DNA from: Flagellimonas olearia | GTDB lineage: Bacteria > Bacteroidota > Bacteroidia > Flavobacteriales > Flavobacteriaceae | DNA length: 64,000 nucleotides | Assembly (NCBI RefSeq): GCF_009184425.1 | Contig: NZ_WELG01000001.1 | Coordinates: 1,053,870-1,117,869, forward strand | Direction of reading: 5' to 3' | Part shown: in pieces, positions 52,237 through 61,260 of the stretch | Layout: the number at the start of each line of letters is the position of its first letter | Position numbering within the stretch: position 1 is the first letter of the stretch | The notes under the pieces: generated by a model | Databases searched by the model: none | What the model was told of the DNA's origin: nothing | Seen by the model: the letters and a program-made list of their open reading frames with translations, nothing else | Made by a program: the position numbers and the translations under genes

Positions 52237-53148
52237 TTGAAAAAAAGGAAGATAGAACTTGCCGTCATATCCGATGTACACTTGGGAACCTACGGTTGTC
52301 ATGCCCACGAACTCATCGCTTACCTCAACAGCATACAGCCCAAGAAACTCATTTTAAATGGGGACATCATCGATATCTGGCAGTTTAAGAAACGGTATTT
52401 CCCGGCAGCCCACCTAAAGGTGCTCCGAAAAATAATTGGAATGGCCTCAAAAGGGACTGAGGTTTACTATATTACTGGAAATCACGATGAAATGCTCCGT
52501 AAGTTCAGTGACACTTCAATGGGGAATTTCAAAATTTCCAATAAATTAGTGCTGAACCTGGATGGGAAAAAAGCTTGGATTTTCCATGGCGACGTATTTG
52601 ATGTTTCCATACAAAATGCCAAATGGTTGGCCAAACTGGGCGGGTACGGATACGACTTACTTATTCTCATCAACAGTTTTATCAATTGGGGCTTGGTGAG
52701 AATGGGCCGTGAAAAATATTCCCTTTCCAAGAAGATAAAAAACAGCGTAAAACAAGCCGTGAAGTACATCAATGACTTTGAGCGCACTGCAGCCGACCTC
52801 GCCATTGAAAATGACTACGATTATGTCATCTGTGGACACATCCATCAACCGAAAAAGGAACGCTACGAAAACAAAAGAGGAAGTTGTGTCTATCTAAATT
52901 CTGGGGATTGGGTGGAGAACCTTACCGCCTTGGAATATTCCTTTAAACGTTGGAAGGTCTATCATTACAACCATGACCGACTATCCCCTTTCTTTGCCGA
53001 TGAAGACCTCAAGGAAATGGACATGAACGAACTCATTGCCTCCATTACCGACAAGGAGGTGGAGATTGAAAACGTTTCCGAAGAATACGAAGGCGAAAAA
53101 CTGGAAAGTGAAAAATCCTTAAACGACCAAAGCCTGTCTCAAGATTGA
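52237..53148 (+). CDS. LpxH-like metallophosphoesterase (UDP-2,3-diacylglucosamine hydrolase family)
   Basis: 303 residues starting at TTG (52237): LKKRKIELAVISDVHLGTYG. Metal-binding motifs are DVHLG, LNGDIIDIW, TGNHDEM, FHGDVFD and CGHIHQPKK, all in order. LpxH-type enzymes cut UDP-2,3-diacylglucosamine to lipid X in lipid A synthesis; close relatives have other roles, so the exact reaction is uncertain. The 3' end overlaps the convergent FAD/Fe-S gene by 30 bases. The 193 bases upstream hold no gene. Confidence 0.87.
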   Translation: MKKRKIELAVISDVHLGTYGCHAHELIAYLNSIQPKKLILNGDIIDIWQFKKRYFPAAHLKVLRKIIGMASKGTEVYYITGNHDEMLRKFSDTSMGNFKISNKLVLNLDGKKAWIFHGDVFDVSIQNAKWLAKLGGYGYDLLILINSFINWGLVRMGREKYSLSKKIKNSVKQAVKYINDFERTAADLAIENDYDYVICGHIHQPKKERYENKRGSCVYLNSGDWVENLTALEYSFKRWKVYHYNHDRLSPFFADEDLKEMDMNELIASITDKEVEIENVSEEYEGEKLESEKSLNDQSLSQD

Positions 53149-56034
53149 CACTGGATGCTGGGCATCCCGCTCCGTTCCATCCTTGATTTGATGCCTACAG
53201 CTGGTTCCATTGGCAGAGATCAAAGTATCCCCGTCAGTTTTCCTTACAGCAGGGAACAACTTTAAACCCCCTACTTTCATACTGGTGTCATAGTGCTCTT
53301 TCTCGTACCCAAAAGACCCCGCCATTCCACAACATCCTGATGCGATGATGGAAACCTTGTAGTTTTTGGGCAGATTAAGCACATCAAACGTAACCTTTTG
53401 GTTACTCAATGCCTTTTGATGGCAATGGCTGTGAATTTTTACCGTTCGCTCTTCTTGGGTGAAACTATCCGAGGTAATATGTCCTGCGGCAATTTCCGAA
53501 GCCAAGAATTCCTCTATCAAAAATGACTTGGATGCCAACTTTTCCAAGAGGGGTTTATCTTCGTAAAGTCTTTGGTACTCATCCCGGAACGAGAGAATTG
53601 CTGAAGGCTCCAATCCCACAATAGGGATATCCCGGTCCAAAATTCCCCTCAGTCCCTCCATATTTTTTGCCACCAACCTCTTGGCCTGTTTTAAAAAGCC
53701 CTTGGATAAATACGTTCTACCGCTTTCCGCATAAAACAACTCCACATCATAGCCTAGTTTACACAACAATTCTATGGCATCCTTGCCCACTTCAATATCC
53801 AGATACTTGGTAAACTCATCCAAATACAAAACCACCTTCTTCTTGGAAAGGTCCGTATTTTTCAAGTTGAATTGCTTCAAATGCTTCTCAAAATTGAATC
53901 GATATACTTTGGGTAAACTACGCTCTTGGGCCACTCCCGAAGTTTTCTTTATAAATCCTCCGATAAGCTTGGAATCGTACATAGCATTGGTCAAACCGGA
54001 GAGTTGACTCCCCAAGGCATTCAGTTTGGTGTTGTAGGCAAACAGCTTGCCGCGCAACGGATATCCGTTGCTTTCTTGATACTGATACAAAAATTCAGCC
54101 TTTAATGTTGCCACGTCCACATTACTGGGACATTCGCTGGCACAAGCCTTACAGCTCAAGCAAAGGTCAAAAACTTCTTTGAGTTCTTTTTGATCAAACC
54201 GATTGGTTTTCTCCGTATTCGTCAAAAACTCACGTAACGCATTGGCCCTTCCCCGCGTAGTATCTTTTTCATTTTTGGTGGCGTGGAAACTGGGGCACAT
54301 CCCTCCGGACATATGATGACTCTTTCGACAATCCCCACTTCCATTACATTTTTCCGCCGCCTTTAGGATACCTTCACTATCTGAAAAGTCCATCAAGGTA
54401 TCCACTTCCGGTTCCTTTCGGTCCACTTTATACCTCAGAGATTCATCCATGGGGTAGGCATCCACAATTTTCCCTGGGTTGAAAATATTATTGGGATCGA
54501 ACAACGATTTCACCCGTTTGAGCAATTCGTAATTTTGTTCCCCGATCATCAAAGGGATAAACTCGGCACGCACAATACCGTCTCCATGCTCCCCGCTGAA
54601 ACTTCCTTTATATTTTTTGGTGAGTTTGGCCACATCGGTGGTGATGGAACGAAACAACACCACATCCTCTGACTTTTTCAGGTTGAGAATGGGCCTTAAA
54701 TGCAGCTCCCCCGCTCCTGCATGGGCATAATACACCGCATCTTGGTTGTATCCTTTCATAATCTGGGAAAATTCGCCAATGAAATCTTTCAAATCTTCCA
54801 AGGCCACCGCAGTATCCTCAATACATGCCACCGCTTTGCGGTCCCCTACCATATTCCCCAAAAGCCCCAAGCCCGCTTTGCGGAGCTCAATGGCCTTGTT
54901 GATATCATCTCCCATCAAAACAGGGCTGGCATAGCTCAATCCTGATTTTTCTATGGTATCCAATAAACCTTTGAGTTGTTTTTGAAGCTCTTCCTCGGTA
55001 TGGGCCCTCACCTCCAACATGAGAATGCCTGCCGGATCCCCATCTACAAAAAACCGATTGGCCAACTGCGCCCTGTTATTCTTGGTGCAATCCAAAATAA
55101 CCTTGTCCATCATCTCACAGGTGTGCAGATTGTGCTGCATTACAGGAGCCACATCACTTAAACAATCCTCCAAAGTACTGTAATGCGTCGCTACCATAGC
55201 AGACATTGGCGGAGGTAAGTCATCCACCTGTAGTGTAATCTCTGTGGTGAAAGCCAAAGTACCTTCACTCCCGGACAGTAACTTGCACAAATTAAAGTCT
55301 TCCTTAAACTCACCGAACAAGTTGTTTTTCAACAATTCGTCCACTGCGTATCCCGTATTTCTACGGTGAATACTGGCTTTGGGGAATTCTGCCTCAATGT
55401 TGTCCCGATTCTGTTTATTGGAAAGTTCTTTCTCCAGATTAGCATGGATGGTCCCTTCCAAAGAATCTTCCTGCTTTTTCTTGTCAAATGTTTCTTTTGA
55501 AATTTCAGCAAAAGAAGCTTCACTGCCATCGGATAAGATACAGTTCAAAGCTACTACCTTGTCCCTAGTAACCCCGTATTGAATGGAAGTTGTTCCGGAA
55601 GAGTTGTTTCCGACCATCCCTCCGATCATACATCGATTGGAGGTGGATGTGTTAGGCCCAAAAAACAAACCAAATGGTTTTAAAAATTGGTTAAGCTCGT
55701 CCCTAACCACCCCAGGCTGCACACGTACTTGCTTCTTTTCCTTGTCCAGATGAAGAATCTGTGTGAAATTCCGCGATACATCCACAACAATACCTTCACC
55801 CACACATTGCCCCGCCAATGAGGTTCCTGCGGTTCGAGGAATCAAACCTACATTATGGGTATTGGCAAAATGAATCAAAGCCTTGATATCATCTATATTT
55901 TTCGGGTAAGCCACCGCAGTGGGCAATTTTCGGTACACCGAAGCATCCGTGGCATACAAGGCCCTGCTAAGGTCGTCCATCAACAATTCTCCATCCAATT
56001 TATCCGACAGAGATTTTAACAAAGATTTATCCAA
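53119..56034 (-). CDS. YdiJ-like FAD/Fe-S oxidoreductase
   Basis: 971 residues. The N-terminal FAD_binding_4 domain (VGLIPRTAGTSLAGQCVG, FFGPNTSTSNRCMIGGMVGNNSSG) is followed by a FAD-oxidase C domain with SGEHGDGIVRAEF (about 485). Then come Fe-S regions (CNGSGDCRKS...CPS and CLSCKACASECP) and C-terminal CCG domains (HSHCHQKALSNQ, SGCCGMAGSFGYE). E. coli YdiJ of this layout oxidises D-2-hydroxyglutarate; D-lactate is another candidate. Large single-polypeptide, membrane-peripheral dehydrogenase. Confidence 0.92.
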   Translation of the reverse strand: MDKSLLKSLSDKLDGELLMDDLSRALYATDASVYRKLPTAVAYPKNIDDIKALIHFANTHNVGLIPRTAGTSLAGQCVGEGIVVDVSRNFTQILHLDKEKKQVRVQPGVVRDELNQFLKPFGLFFGPNTSTSNRCMIGGMVGNNSSGTTSIQYGVTRDKVVALNCILSDGSEASFAEISKETFDKKKQEDSLEGTIHANLEKELSNKQNRDNIEAEFPKASIHRRNTGYAVDELLKNNLFGEFKEDFNLCKLLSGSEGTLAFTTEITLQVDDLPPPMSAMVATHYSTLEDCLSDVAPVMQHNLHTCEMMDKVILDCTKNNRAQLANRFFVDGDPAGILMLEVRAHTEEELQKQLKGLLDTIEKSGLSYASPVLMGDDINKAIELRKAGLGLLGNMVGDRKAVACIEDTAVALEDLKDFIGEFSQIMKGYNQDAVYYAHAGAGELHLRPILNLKKSEDVVLFRSITTDVAKLTKKYKGSFSGEHGDGIVRAEFIPLMIGEQNYELLKRVKSLFDPNNIFNPGKIVDAYPMDESLRYKVDRKEPEVDTLMDFSDSEGILKAAEKCNGSGDCRKSHHMSGGMCPSFHATKNEKDTTRGRANALREFLTNTEKTNRFDQKELKEVFDLCLSCKACASECPSNVDVATLKAEFLYQYQESNGYPLRGKLFAYNTKLNALGSQLSGLTNAMYDSKLIGGFIKKTSGVAQERSLPKVYRFNFEKHLKQFNLKNTDLSKKKVVLYLDEFTKYLDIEVGKDAIELLCKLGYDVELFYAESGRTYLSKGFLKQAKRLVAKNMEGLRGILDRDIPIVGLEPSAILSFRDEYQRLYEDKPLLEKLASKSFLIEEFLASEIAAGHITSDSFTQEERTVKIHSHCHQKALSNQKVTFDVLNLPKNYKVSIIASGCCGMAGSFGYEKEHYDTSMKVGGLKLFPAVRKTDGDTLISANGTSCRHQIKDGTERDAQHPVSILRQALVV

Positions 56035-56125
56035 TCTGGAACAATTTTTGGTGACTGAAAGAGTTTCAAAAGTGTCATATAGACACTACAAAATTATTTT
56101 AATTTTAATTAAAAAAGAGAACCTC

Positions 56126-56623
56126 ATGAAAATTACCTCATTATTTGCTATGCTTTTTTTATTTGCCGCAACCGCAGTGAGTGCGCAAGATATTGCCAAT
56201 CACGCCCTTGGACTCCGTTTAGGGGATAGCGACGGCTTTGGGGCAGAAATATCATATCAGAAATCCATTGCGCAGTACAATAGGGCGGAATTTAACTTAG
56301 GCTGGAGGGACAGCCGTCATTTTGACGCATTCAAACTCAGTGGTGTATACCAGTGGGTACATCAGTTAGACGGCAACTTTAACTGGTATTACGGTGTTGG
56401 TGGCGGACTTGGAAGTGTAGACTTTGACCCAGAACCCAACTTTGACAATGACAACGATGGCGTCTTTGTCTTCGCTGCCGGGGATATTGGGGTGGAATAC
56501 AACTTTGACATTCCATTGCTCCTTTCGCTGGACTTTAGACCCGAAGTGGGCCTAGTGGGCTACGATGGGTTCAGTGATAACTTTGACTTTGACATTGCGT
56601 TAGGTATACGATACCAATTCTAA
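56126..56623 (+). CDS. Small outer-membrane beta-barrel-like protein
   Basis: 165 residues from ATG at 56126 (signal KITSLFAMLFLFAATAVSAQ); the open frame back to 55919 is antisense to the FAD gene. Alternating aromatic/polar strands (GFGAEISYQKSIAQYNRAEF, FNWYYGVGGGLGS, FDIALGIRYQF) end with a C-terminal Phe, as outer-membrane barrels do. An Asp/Asn-rich turn (DPEPNFDNDNDGVF) may bind calcium. Followed by an intrinsic terminator. Confidence 0.82.
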   Translation: MKITSLFAMLFLFAATAVSAQDIANHALGLRLGDSDGFGAEISYQKSIAQYNRAEFNLGWRDSRHFDAFKLSGVYQWVHQLDGNFNWYYGVGGGLGSVDFDPEPNFDNDNDGVFVFAAGDIGVEYNFDIPLLLSLDFRPEVGLVGYDGFSDNFDFDIALGIRYQF

Positions 56624-56646
56624 AAAAGAGAACTTTACAGATATTG

Positions 56647-56681
56647 ACCCTTGGCGCTTTACAAATGCCAAGGGTTTTTTT
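56647..56681 (+). terminator. Rho-independent terminator after the barrel protein
   Basis: ACCCTTGGC and GCCAAGGGT form a 9-bp stem around an 11-base loop, followed by TTTTTTT. Confidence 0.9.
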
Positions 56682-56724
56682 ATGCCATAAGGAATGAATA
56701 CCTTAGCAGCTTAAACAACAAAAC

Positions 56725-57840
56725 ATGAGAAACGCATTAGCAATCTTCCTAGCAGTTTTATTTTTAGCCTCGTGCCAATCGAAACCTAAAGGATATACCC
56801 TAAATGTTACCGTAACCGGAGAACCTGAAAATGGGACTACCGTCTTTCTACGAACTACGGACTCCCTTAACCAATTGGTGGACTTGGATACCACCACCAT
56901 TGAAAATGGAGCTTTCAGCTTTACGGGAACACAAGCCGAACCCAGACTATCCTATATTTTTCTGGAATCTGGAAGAGGAAATGTTCCTTTGATCTTAGAG
57001 AATGGGGATATCAAAATCAGGTTTCCAAAAGACAGTATGACCTATGCCAAATTAGAAGGCACACATCAAAATGATCTTTTCATGAACTTCTTGGAAGAGT
57101 CCAGGCTATTGTCGGAAAAAGCCATGTCCATGCAAAATGACATGCGGATGGCCGCTCAACAGAGGGATACGGCAACGGTAACGGCCTTACGTGAAGAGTT
57201 CATAGAATTTCAAGAAGAGGCCAAAAGTTTCAACGTGGAGTTTGCGAAAAACAATCCAGATGCTTTGATATCGGTATTAATCATTGGTAATTTAATGGCC
57301 AGCAAAGCATTGCCCCAAGAAGAGATAAAGGCTATGTTCGAAGGACTTTCCCCAGAAATAAAAGCTTCTGAGCCAGGAAAACAAATTAAAGAACAATTGG
57401 ACAGGATGAAATCCACGGAAGTTGGCGTGAAGGCTCCCGATTTCTCCGCTCCCACTCCAGATGGGGATGTATTGGCCTTGAGCGATGTAACCGCCAAAGG
57501 CAAACTCACTTTGGTCGATTTTTGGGCCGCATGGTGTAGACCTTGCCGTGCCGAAAACCCAAACATTGTTTCTGTATACAACAAGTACAAGGACAAAGGC
57601 TTTAATGTAATCGGGGTTTCCCTGGACAATCGTGCAGAAGACTGGAAACAAGCCATTGAGTCCGATGGATTGGCTTGGAACCATATCTCCAACCTAAAGC
57701 GGTTTCAAGACCCTATTGCCCAATTGTACAATATCAATGCCATTCCTGCTGCGTTCCTTTTGGATGAAAACGGGGTAATCATTGCCAAAGACCTTCGCGG
57801 TCCTGCCTTGGAACAAAAAGTGGCCGAAGTTCTTAACTAA
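56725..57840 (+). CDS. TlpA/DUF4369 thioredoxin-like lipoprotein, second copy
   Basis: 371 residues. Lipobox AVLFLASC (Cys17). DUF4369 begins YTLNVTVTGEPENGTTVFL, followed by a helical linker, and the thioredoxin domain has FWAAWCRPCRAENP (CxxC as C-R-P-C) with NINAIPAAFLLDENG as the cis-Pro loop. Same layout as the gene at 34173, with a more TlpA-like active site. Confidence 0.93.
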   Translation: MRNALAIFLAVLFLASCQSKPKGYTLNVTVTGEPENGTTVFLRTTDSLNQLVDLDTTTIENGAFSFTGTQAEPRLSYIFLESGRGNVPLILENGDIKIRFPKDSMTYAKLEGTHQNDLFMNFLEESRLLSEKAMSMQNDMRMAAQQRDTATVTALREEFIEFQEEAKSFNVEFAKNNPDALISVLIIGNLMASKALPQEEIKAMFEGLSPEIKASEPGKQIKEQLDRMKSTEVGVKAPDFSAPTPDGDVLALSDVTAKGKLTLVDFWAAWCRPCRAENPNIVSVYNKYKDKGFNVIGVSLDNRAEDWKQAIESDGLAWNHISNLKRFQDPIAQLYNINAIPAAFLLDENGVIIAKDLRGPALEQKVAEVLN

Positions 57841-57862
57841 AGAAATACTCCACTCAGATAAT

Positions 57863-57890
57863 AAAAAGGCCCCTGATCAGGGGCCTTTTT
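57863..57890. terminator. Bidirectional terminator
   Basis: A perfect 28-base palindrome: A5, GGCCCC, TGATCA, GGGGCC, T5. It lies between the convergent TlpA-like and rhomboid genes and serves both strands. Confidence 0.92.
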
Positions 57891-57896
57891 ATTGGA

Positions 57897-58547
57897 TTAT
57901 ATTTTTCCCAGTTTCTCCAAAATAAAGAGAATCACTATAGGCACGGCCAATAAAACCACGATAAAGGTGTCGGTCACAAAAAGTTCGGGCATAAAGAGCA
58001 AGGTAACCAAATAGCCTCCTATGGCCCCTCCAAAGTGTGCGGTGTGCCCTATGTTCCCCAATCTACTTTTCATCCCGTAGATGGAGTACAAGAGATACCC
58101 GATCCCCAACACATAGGCCGGCAGTGGAATGGGAATGAACATAATTCCCAACTGCATGTCCGGGTTCAACAAAATTGCGGAATACAGAATTCCTGTGACG
58201 GCACCGCTGGCCCCCACGGCACTGTAATAAGGTTCATCCTTATGAAAAAACATGGCCAACAGACTCCCTGCTATCAAACTGATAAAATAAATGATCAAAA
58301 ATTTTCCGGGACCAAACCACCCGATCACCACATTGGCAAAAAAGTACAGGGTAAACATGTTAAAGAACAAATGGGAAAAGTCCACATGCAAAAAGCCTGA
58401 GGTTACAATCCTGTCGCGCTGTCCGGCCCGAATTCCACTGATATTGAACTTATATCGGTCAAAAAAGCCGATATCATTGAATCCCTTAAGGGAAACCATC
58501 ACATTGGCAGCCATGATGGCAATGGTGGCGATATGTAAATTGAACAT
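57897..58547 (-). CDS. Rhomboid intramembrane serine protease
   Basis: 216 residues, six or so helices. The catalytic serine is S114 in GASGAVTG, the partner H171 in TAHFGGAIGG, and H59-x-x-x-N63 (SHLFFNMF) forms the oxyanion part. The L1-like region and HVDFSH are as expected. Cleaves transmembrane helices of substrates in the inner membrane. Divergent from the LpxL-like gene through a palindromic promoter. Confidence 0.94.
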   Translation of the reverse strand: MFNLHIATIAIMAANVMVSLKGFNDIGFFDRYKFNISGIRAGQRDRIVTSGFLHVDFSHLFFNMFTLYFFANVVIGWFGPGKFLIIYFISLIAGSLLAMFFHKDEPYYSAVGASGAVTGILYSAILLNPDMQLGIMFIPIPLPAYVLGIGYLLYSIYGMKSRLGNIGHTAHFGGAIGGYLVTLLFMPELFVTDTFIVVLLAVPIVILFILEKLGKI

Positions 58548-58566
58548 GGTTATTAAGGTTTGGGTT

Positions 58567-58584
58567 CAAATATAGCTATATTTG
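58567..58584. promoter_or_regulatory. Palindromic divergent promoter
   Basis: CAAATATAGCTATATTTG is a perfect 18-bp palindrome made of two back-to-back TATATTTG boxes. The right one (58577-58584) ends 16 bases before the LpxL-like ATG at 58601; the left one (58567-58574, minus) lies 19 bases before the rhomboid ATG at 58547. Confidence 0.6.
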
Positions 58585-58600
58585 CACACACGAATCGCCT

Positions 58601-59512
58601 ATGCAATTGACCATATTCATCCTTGCCTATCCCTTGCTCTGGTTGGTCTCCAGACTCCCCTTCAAACTGATTTACTTACTTTCAGATGGTGTGTACGCAC
58701 TACTGTACCATGTTATTGGATATCGTAAAAAAGTGGTGCGCAGTAACTTAGCCTTGGTTTTTCCAGAAAAGACCCCAGCAGAACGCCTGGTGATAGAAAA
58801 AAAGTTCTACAAACATATGTGCGATATGTTTTTGGAAATGATAAAGACCTTGGGCATCAGTAAAAAAGAAATTCAAAAGCGATTTACAGTAAGTAATTTT
58901 GAGCTGATCCATGGCCTTGAAGAAAAAGGGACCAACACTATGCTTATGCTTCCCCACTATGCGAGTTGGGAATGGGTTTTGTCGTTAAACCTTCAAATAA
59001 AGTCCAAAGGCTATGGAATCTATCAAAAAATAGAGAATAAGTATTTTGATAGACTGATCCGTCAGATTAGGGGGAAATTCAACACCACTTTGATATCAAC
59101 AAGGGAGTCCAGAAAAATCCTGAAAGCTGCCAAAGAGAGCAATGAGTTGTTGATGGTGGGCATAATCAGTGATCAATCCCCCATGGTCAGCAGGGCAAAA
59201 TATTGGACTGATTTTATGGGAATTGTGGTTCCTGCCCACGTTGGAGGTGAGGAAATCTGTAAAGCCAATGACATTGTGCCAGTATACCTTAAGGTTAAAA
59301 AGAAGAAAAGAGGATATTACGAAGGCACTTTCAAAATACTTTCCGAAAACCCTGCTGAAGTAGAGAATTACAAGATAACAGATGCTTTTTTAAGAGAGAC
59401 TGAAAAATCCATACGGGAAGCTCCAGAGTACTATTTCTGGACGCATAAACGCTGGAAACACAGAAATAAGGTTCCCTTAGAGTTTCAGAATCAGCAGGTA
59501 AGGTCAAAATAA
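58601..59512 (+). CDS. LpxL/HtrB-type lipid A acyltransferase family protein
   Basis: 303 residues. The N-terminal helix anchors it (LTIFILAYPLLWLVSRLP). The acyltransferase motif is H-Y-A-S-W-E (MLMLPHYASWEWVLSL), and VGIISDQSPMVS and YFWTHKRWKHR are typical of the Bacteroidota lauroyl-acyltransferase group. Adds a secondary acyl chain to lipid A or a similar glycolipid on the inner membrane. Confidence 0.93.
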   Translation: MQLTIFILAYPLLWLVSRLPFKLIYLLSDGVYALLYHVIGYRKKVVRSNLALVFPEKTPAERLVIEKKFYKHMCDMFLEMIKTLGISKKEIQKRFTVSNFELIHGLEEKGTNTMLMLPHYASWEWVLSLNLQIKSKGYGIYQKIENKYFDRLIRQIRGKFNTTLISTRESRKILKAAKESNELLMVGIISDQSPMVSRAKYWTDFMGIVVPAHVGGEEICKANDIVPVYLKVKKKKRGYYEGTFKILSENPAEVENYKITDAFLRETEKSIREAPEYYFWTHKRWKHRNKVPLEFQNQQVRSK

Positions 59513-59613
59513 CCCTTTGCTCGACGTAGGTGGGATGCAATTTGTTGTTGGTCGAAATTTTATAGAATATTTTTCCTAGTTTTCTACTTTCTAAACCAAC
59601 TAAACAAACTTTC

Positions 59614-60603
59614 ATGGAATTATTGCAAACACTTTACAACGAGATTGTAGGCTTTCTGGGCATCTCACAGGCATGGGAAATACTGAGTTCAGGCGATTAT
59701 TCATCGTTCACGACCTATGATGGTATTGTTTCCCTGATCTATCCCATTATTCCCCTTCTGCTTATCCTTGAACTTATCATGGGATTGGTGTACAAGAAAC
59801 CCCAGGCCAAGGTGTATAAGGTGAATTTTCTGATCTACATCTTCAATCGGGTTGTAGGACGGTTCATTGCCATTGCCATGGTTGCCCTTTGTATTGGCTT
59901 GTTCCAGAAATATGCGCCTTTTCAGACCACAATGACCTGGTATTGGTTCATCTACGGATATATCGTTTGGGAATTGGGCCATTTTGTCTATCACTATCTG
60001 GGGCATAAGGTTCGATTGTTCTGGTGCCTCCACTCTACGCACCACGCCCCGGAGGACATGAATCTGTCCGTGACCCATGCCCACTTTTTCCTGGAGGCAC
60101 CCTATGCCGATACCATCCGAACCACCATCTGCATTCTATTGGGTGTACAGCCCGAATTACTGTTTCTGATCATGTTCATTGATGGCACCTATGGTGCTTT
60201 CATCCATATTGGGGAGAATTTATTGAAAAATGGTCGATTGGGCTTTTTGAATAAAATCATTCTGACCCCTTCTCACCACAGGGTACACCACGCCAAGAAC
60301 CCACTTTATATGGATACCAATTTTTGCAACCTGCTCAACATCTGGGACAAGGTATTCAAGACCTATCAGGAAGAACAACACGATATCCAAATTGAGTATG
60401 GCATCACCCGTGAAATGGACTCAGGTAACTTTCTGGATGTATATTTTGGTGAGATAGTGGCCTTGGCCAAGGATGTATGGAATGCTCCGGGTATCCTCAA
60501 CAAGTTTCGCTATCTGGTCATGCCCCCAGGATGGAGCCACACCGGCGACCACAAAACCGCCAAAGTGGTCAGAGGCGCCTATTTGGAGTCGGTACATAGC
60601 TAA
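59614..60603 (+). CDS. Fatty acid hydroxylase/sterol desaturase-family membrane enzyme
   Basis: 329 residues with several helices. The di-iron histidine boxes are HFVYHYLGHKVR, CLHSTHHAPEDMN and HHRVHHAKN, spaced as in the superfamily (HxxxH, HxxHH, HxxHH). Relatives include alkylglycerol monooxygenase and carotenoid or sphingolipid hydroxylases. In flavobacteria a role in lipid hydroxylation is plausible. Ends in an intrinsic terminator. Confidence 0.93.
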   Translation: MELLQTLYNEIVGFLGISQAWEILSSGDYSSFTTYDGIVSLIYPIIPLLLILELIMGLVYKKPQAKVYKVNFLIYIFNRVVGRFIAIAMVALCIGLFQKYAPFQTTMTWYWFIYGYIVWELGHFVYHYLGHKVRLFWCLHSTHHAPEDMNLSVTHAHFFLEAPYADTIRTTICILLGVQPELLFLIMFIDGTYGAFIHIGENLLKNGRLGFLNKIILTPSHHRVHHAKNPLYMDTNFCNLLNIWDKVFKTYQEEQHDIQIEYGITREMDSGNFLDVYFGEIVALAKDVWNAPGILNKFRYLVMPPGWSHTGDHKTAKVVRGAYLESVHS

Positions 60604-60659
60604 ATCATTTAGAGGCCTGCTCCTTTATTGGACAGCATCCAAAATCATATACTTTTCTT

Positions 60660-60691
60660 AAAAGAGAACCGCAAGTTGGTTCTCTTTTTTT
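60660..60691 (+). terminator. Rho-independent terminator after the hydroxylase gene
   Basis: AAAAGAGAACC, a 7-base loop, GGTTCTCTTTT, then further T. 11-bp perfect stem. Confidence 0.9.
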
Positions 60692-60720
60692 ATATTCAAC
60701 AATCATTCAATCAACAAAAA

Positions 60721-61260
60721 ATGAAACAGTTAACTGCTATGGTGCTCTTCTGCACTTTTGTGCTGTCTTATGGACAGCGACCTCCTAAAGACATTCCTCA
60801 GGAAGTTTTGGAAGCCATTAAAACAGAGGTTTGGATTCCTTTTATGGAAGCCTATGACCAATCTGACTCCCAAAAATTAAAGTCCATCCATACCCAAGAT
60901 ATTTTTAGGGTGACCCAAGATCAAAACCAAATTGAGACCGGGGAAAGTTATTTGGAGGAATTTGGGAATTTTGTGGAAACCGTAAAGGCCCGGGGCAGCC
61001 AAATAGGGATTGCCTTTGCCATTCGTTCCACAGCACTCAACGATGCCGGTGACATGGCCTACCAAACAGGATACTATCGTTTCAGCTCCAAAAGAAGTGA
61101 TGATGAAAGCCTGGTGGTAAGGGGGTATGGTGAATTCAATGTGGGATTGCGCAAGGAAAACGGCACATGGAAAATATGGCTGGATGCGGACAAGCACATC
61201 CAGCTATCGCCAGAAGATTTCAATGCGGAGGAAATCGTATACGAGTTGGGGAAATCCTAA
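60721..61260 (+). CDS. Secreted NTF2/SnoaL-like protein
   Basis: 179 residues from ATG at 60721 (signal KQLTAMVLFCTFVLSYGQ); the frame is open to 60628. The mature part has the cone-shaped NTF2-like pattern: PFMEAYDQSDSQKLKSIHTQD, then GESYLEEFGNFVE, then DMAYQTGYYRFSS and KENGTWKIWLDADK. DUF4440-like. Function unknown. The stop overlaps the glmM stop by 4 bases. Confidence 0.8.
   Translation: MKQLTAMVLFCTFVLSYGQRPPKDIPQEVLEAIKTEVWIPFMEAYDQSDSQKLKSIHTQDIFRVTQDQNQIETGESYLEEFGNFVETVKARGSQIGIAFAIRSTALNDAGDMAYQTGYYRFSSKRSDDESLVVRGYGEFNVGLRKENGTWKIWLDADKHIQLSPEDFNAEEIVYELGKS

Noticed and set aside
55919-56125. N-terminal extension of the barrel protein
   Set aside because: It is antisense to the FAD/Fe-S gene and would bury the obvious signal peptide that starts at 56126.
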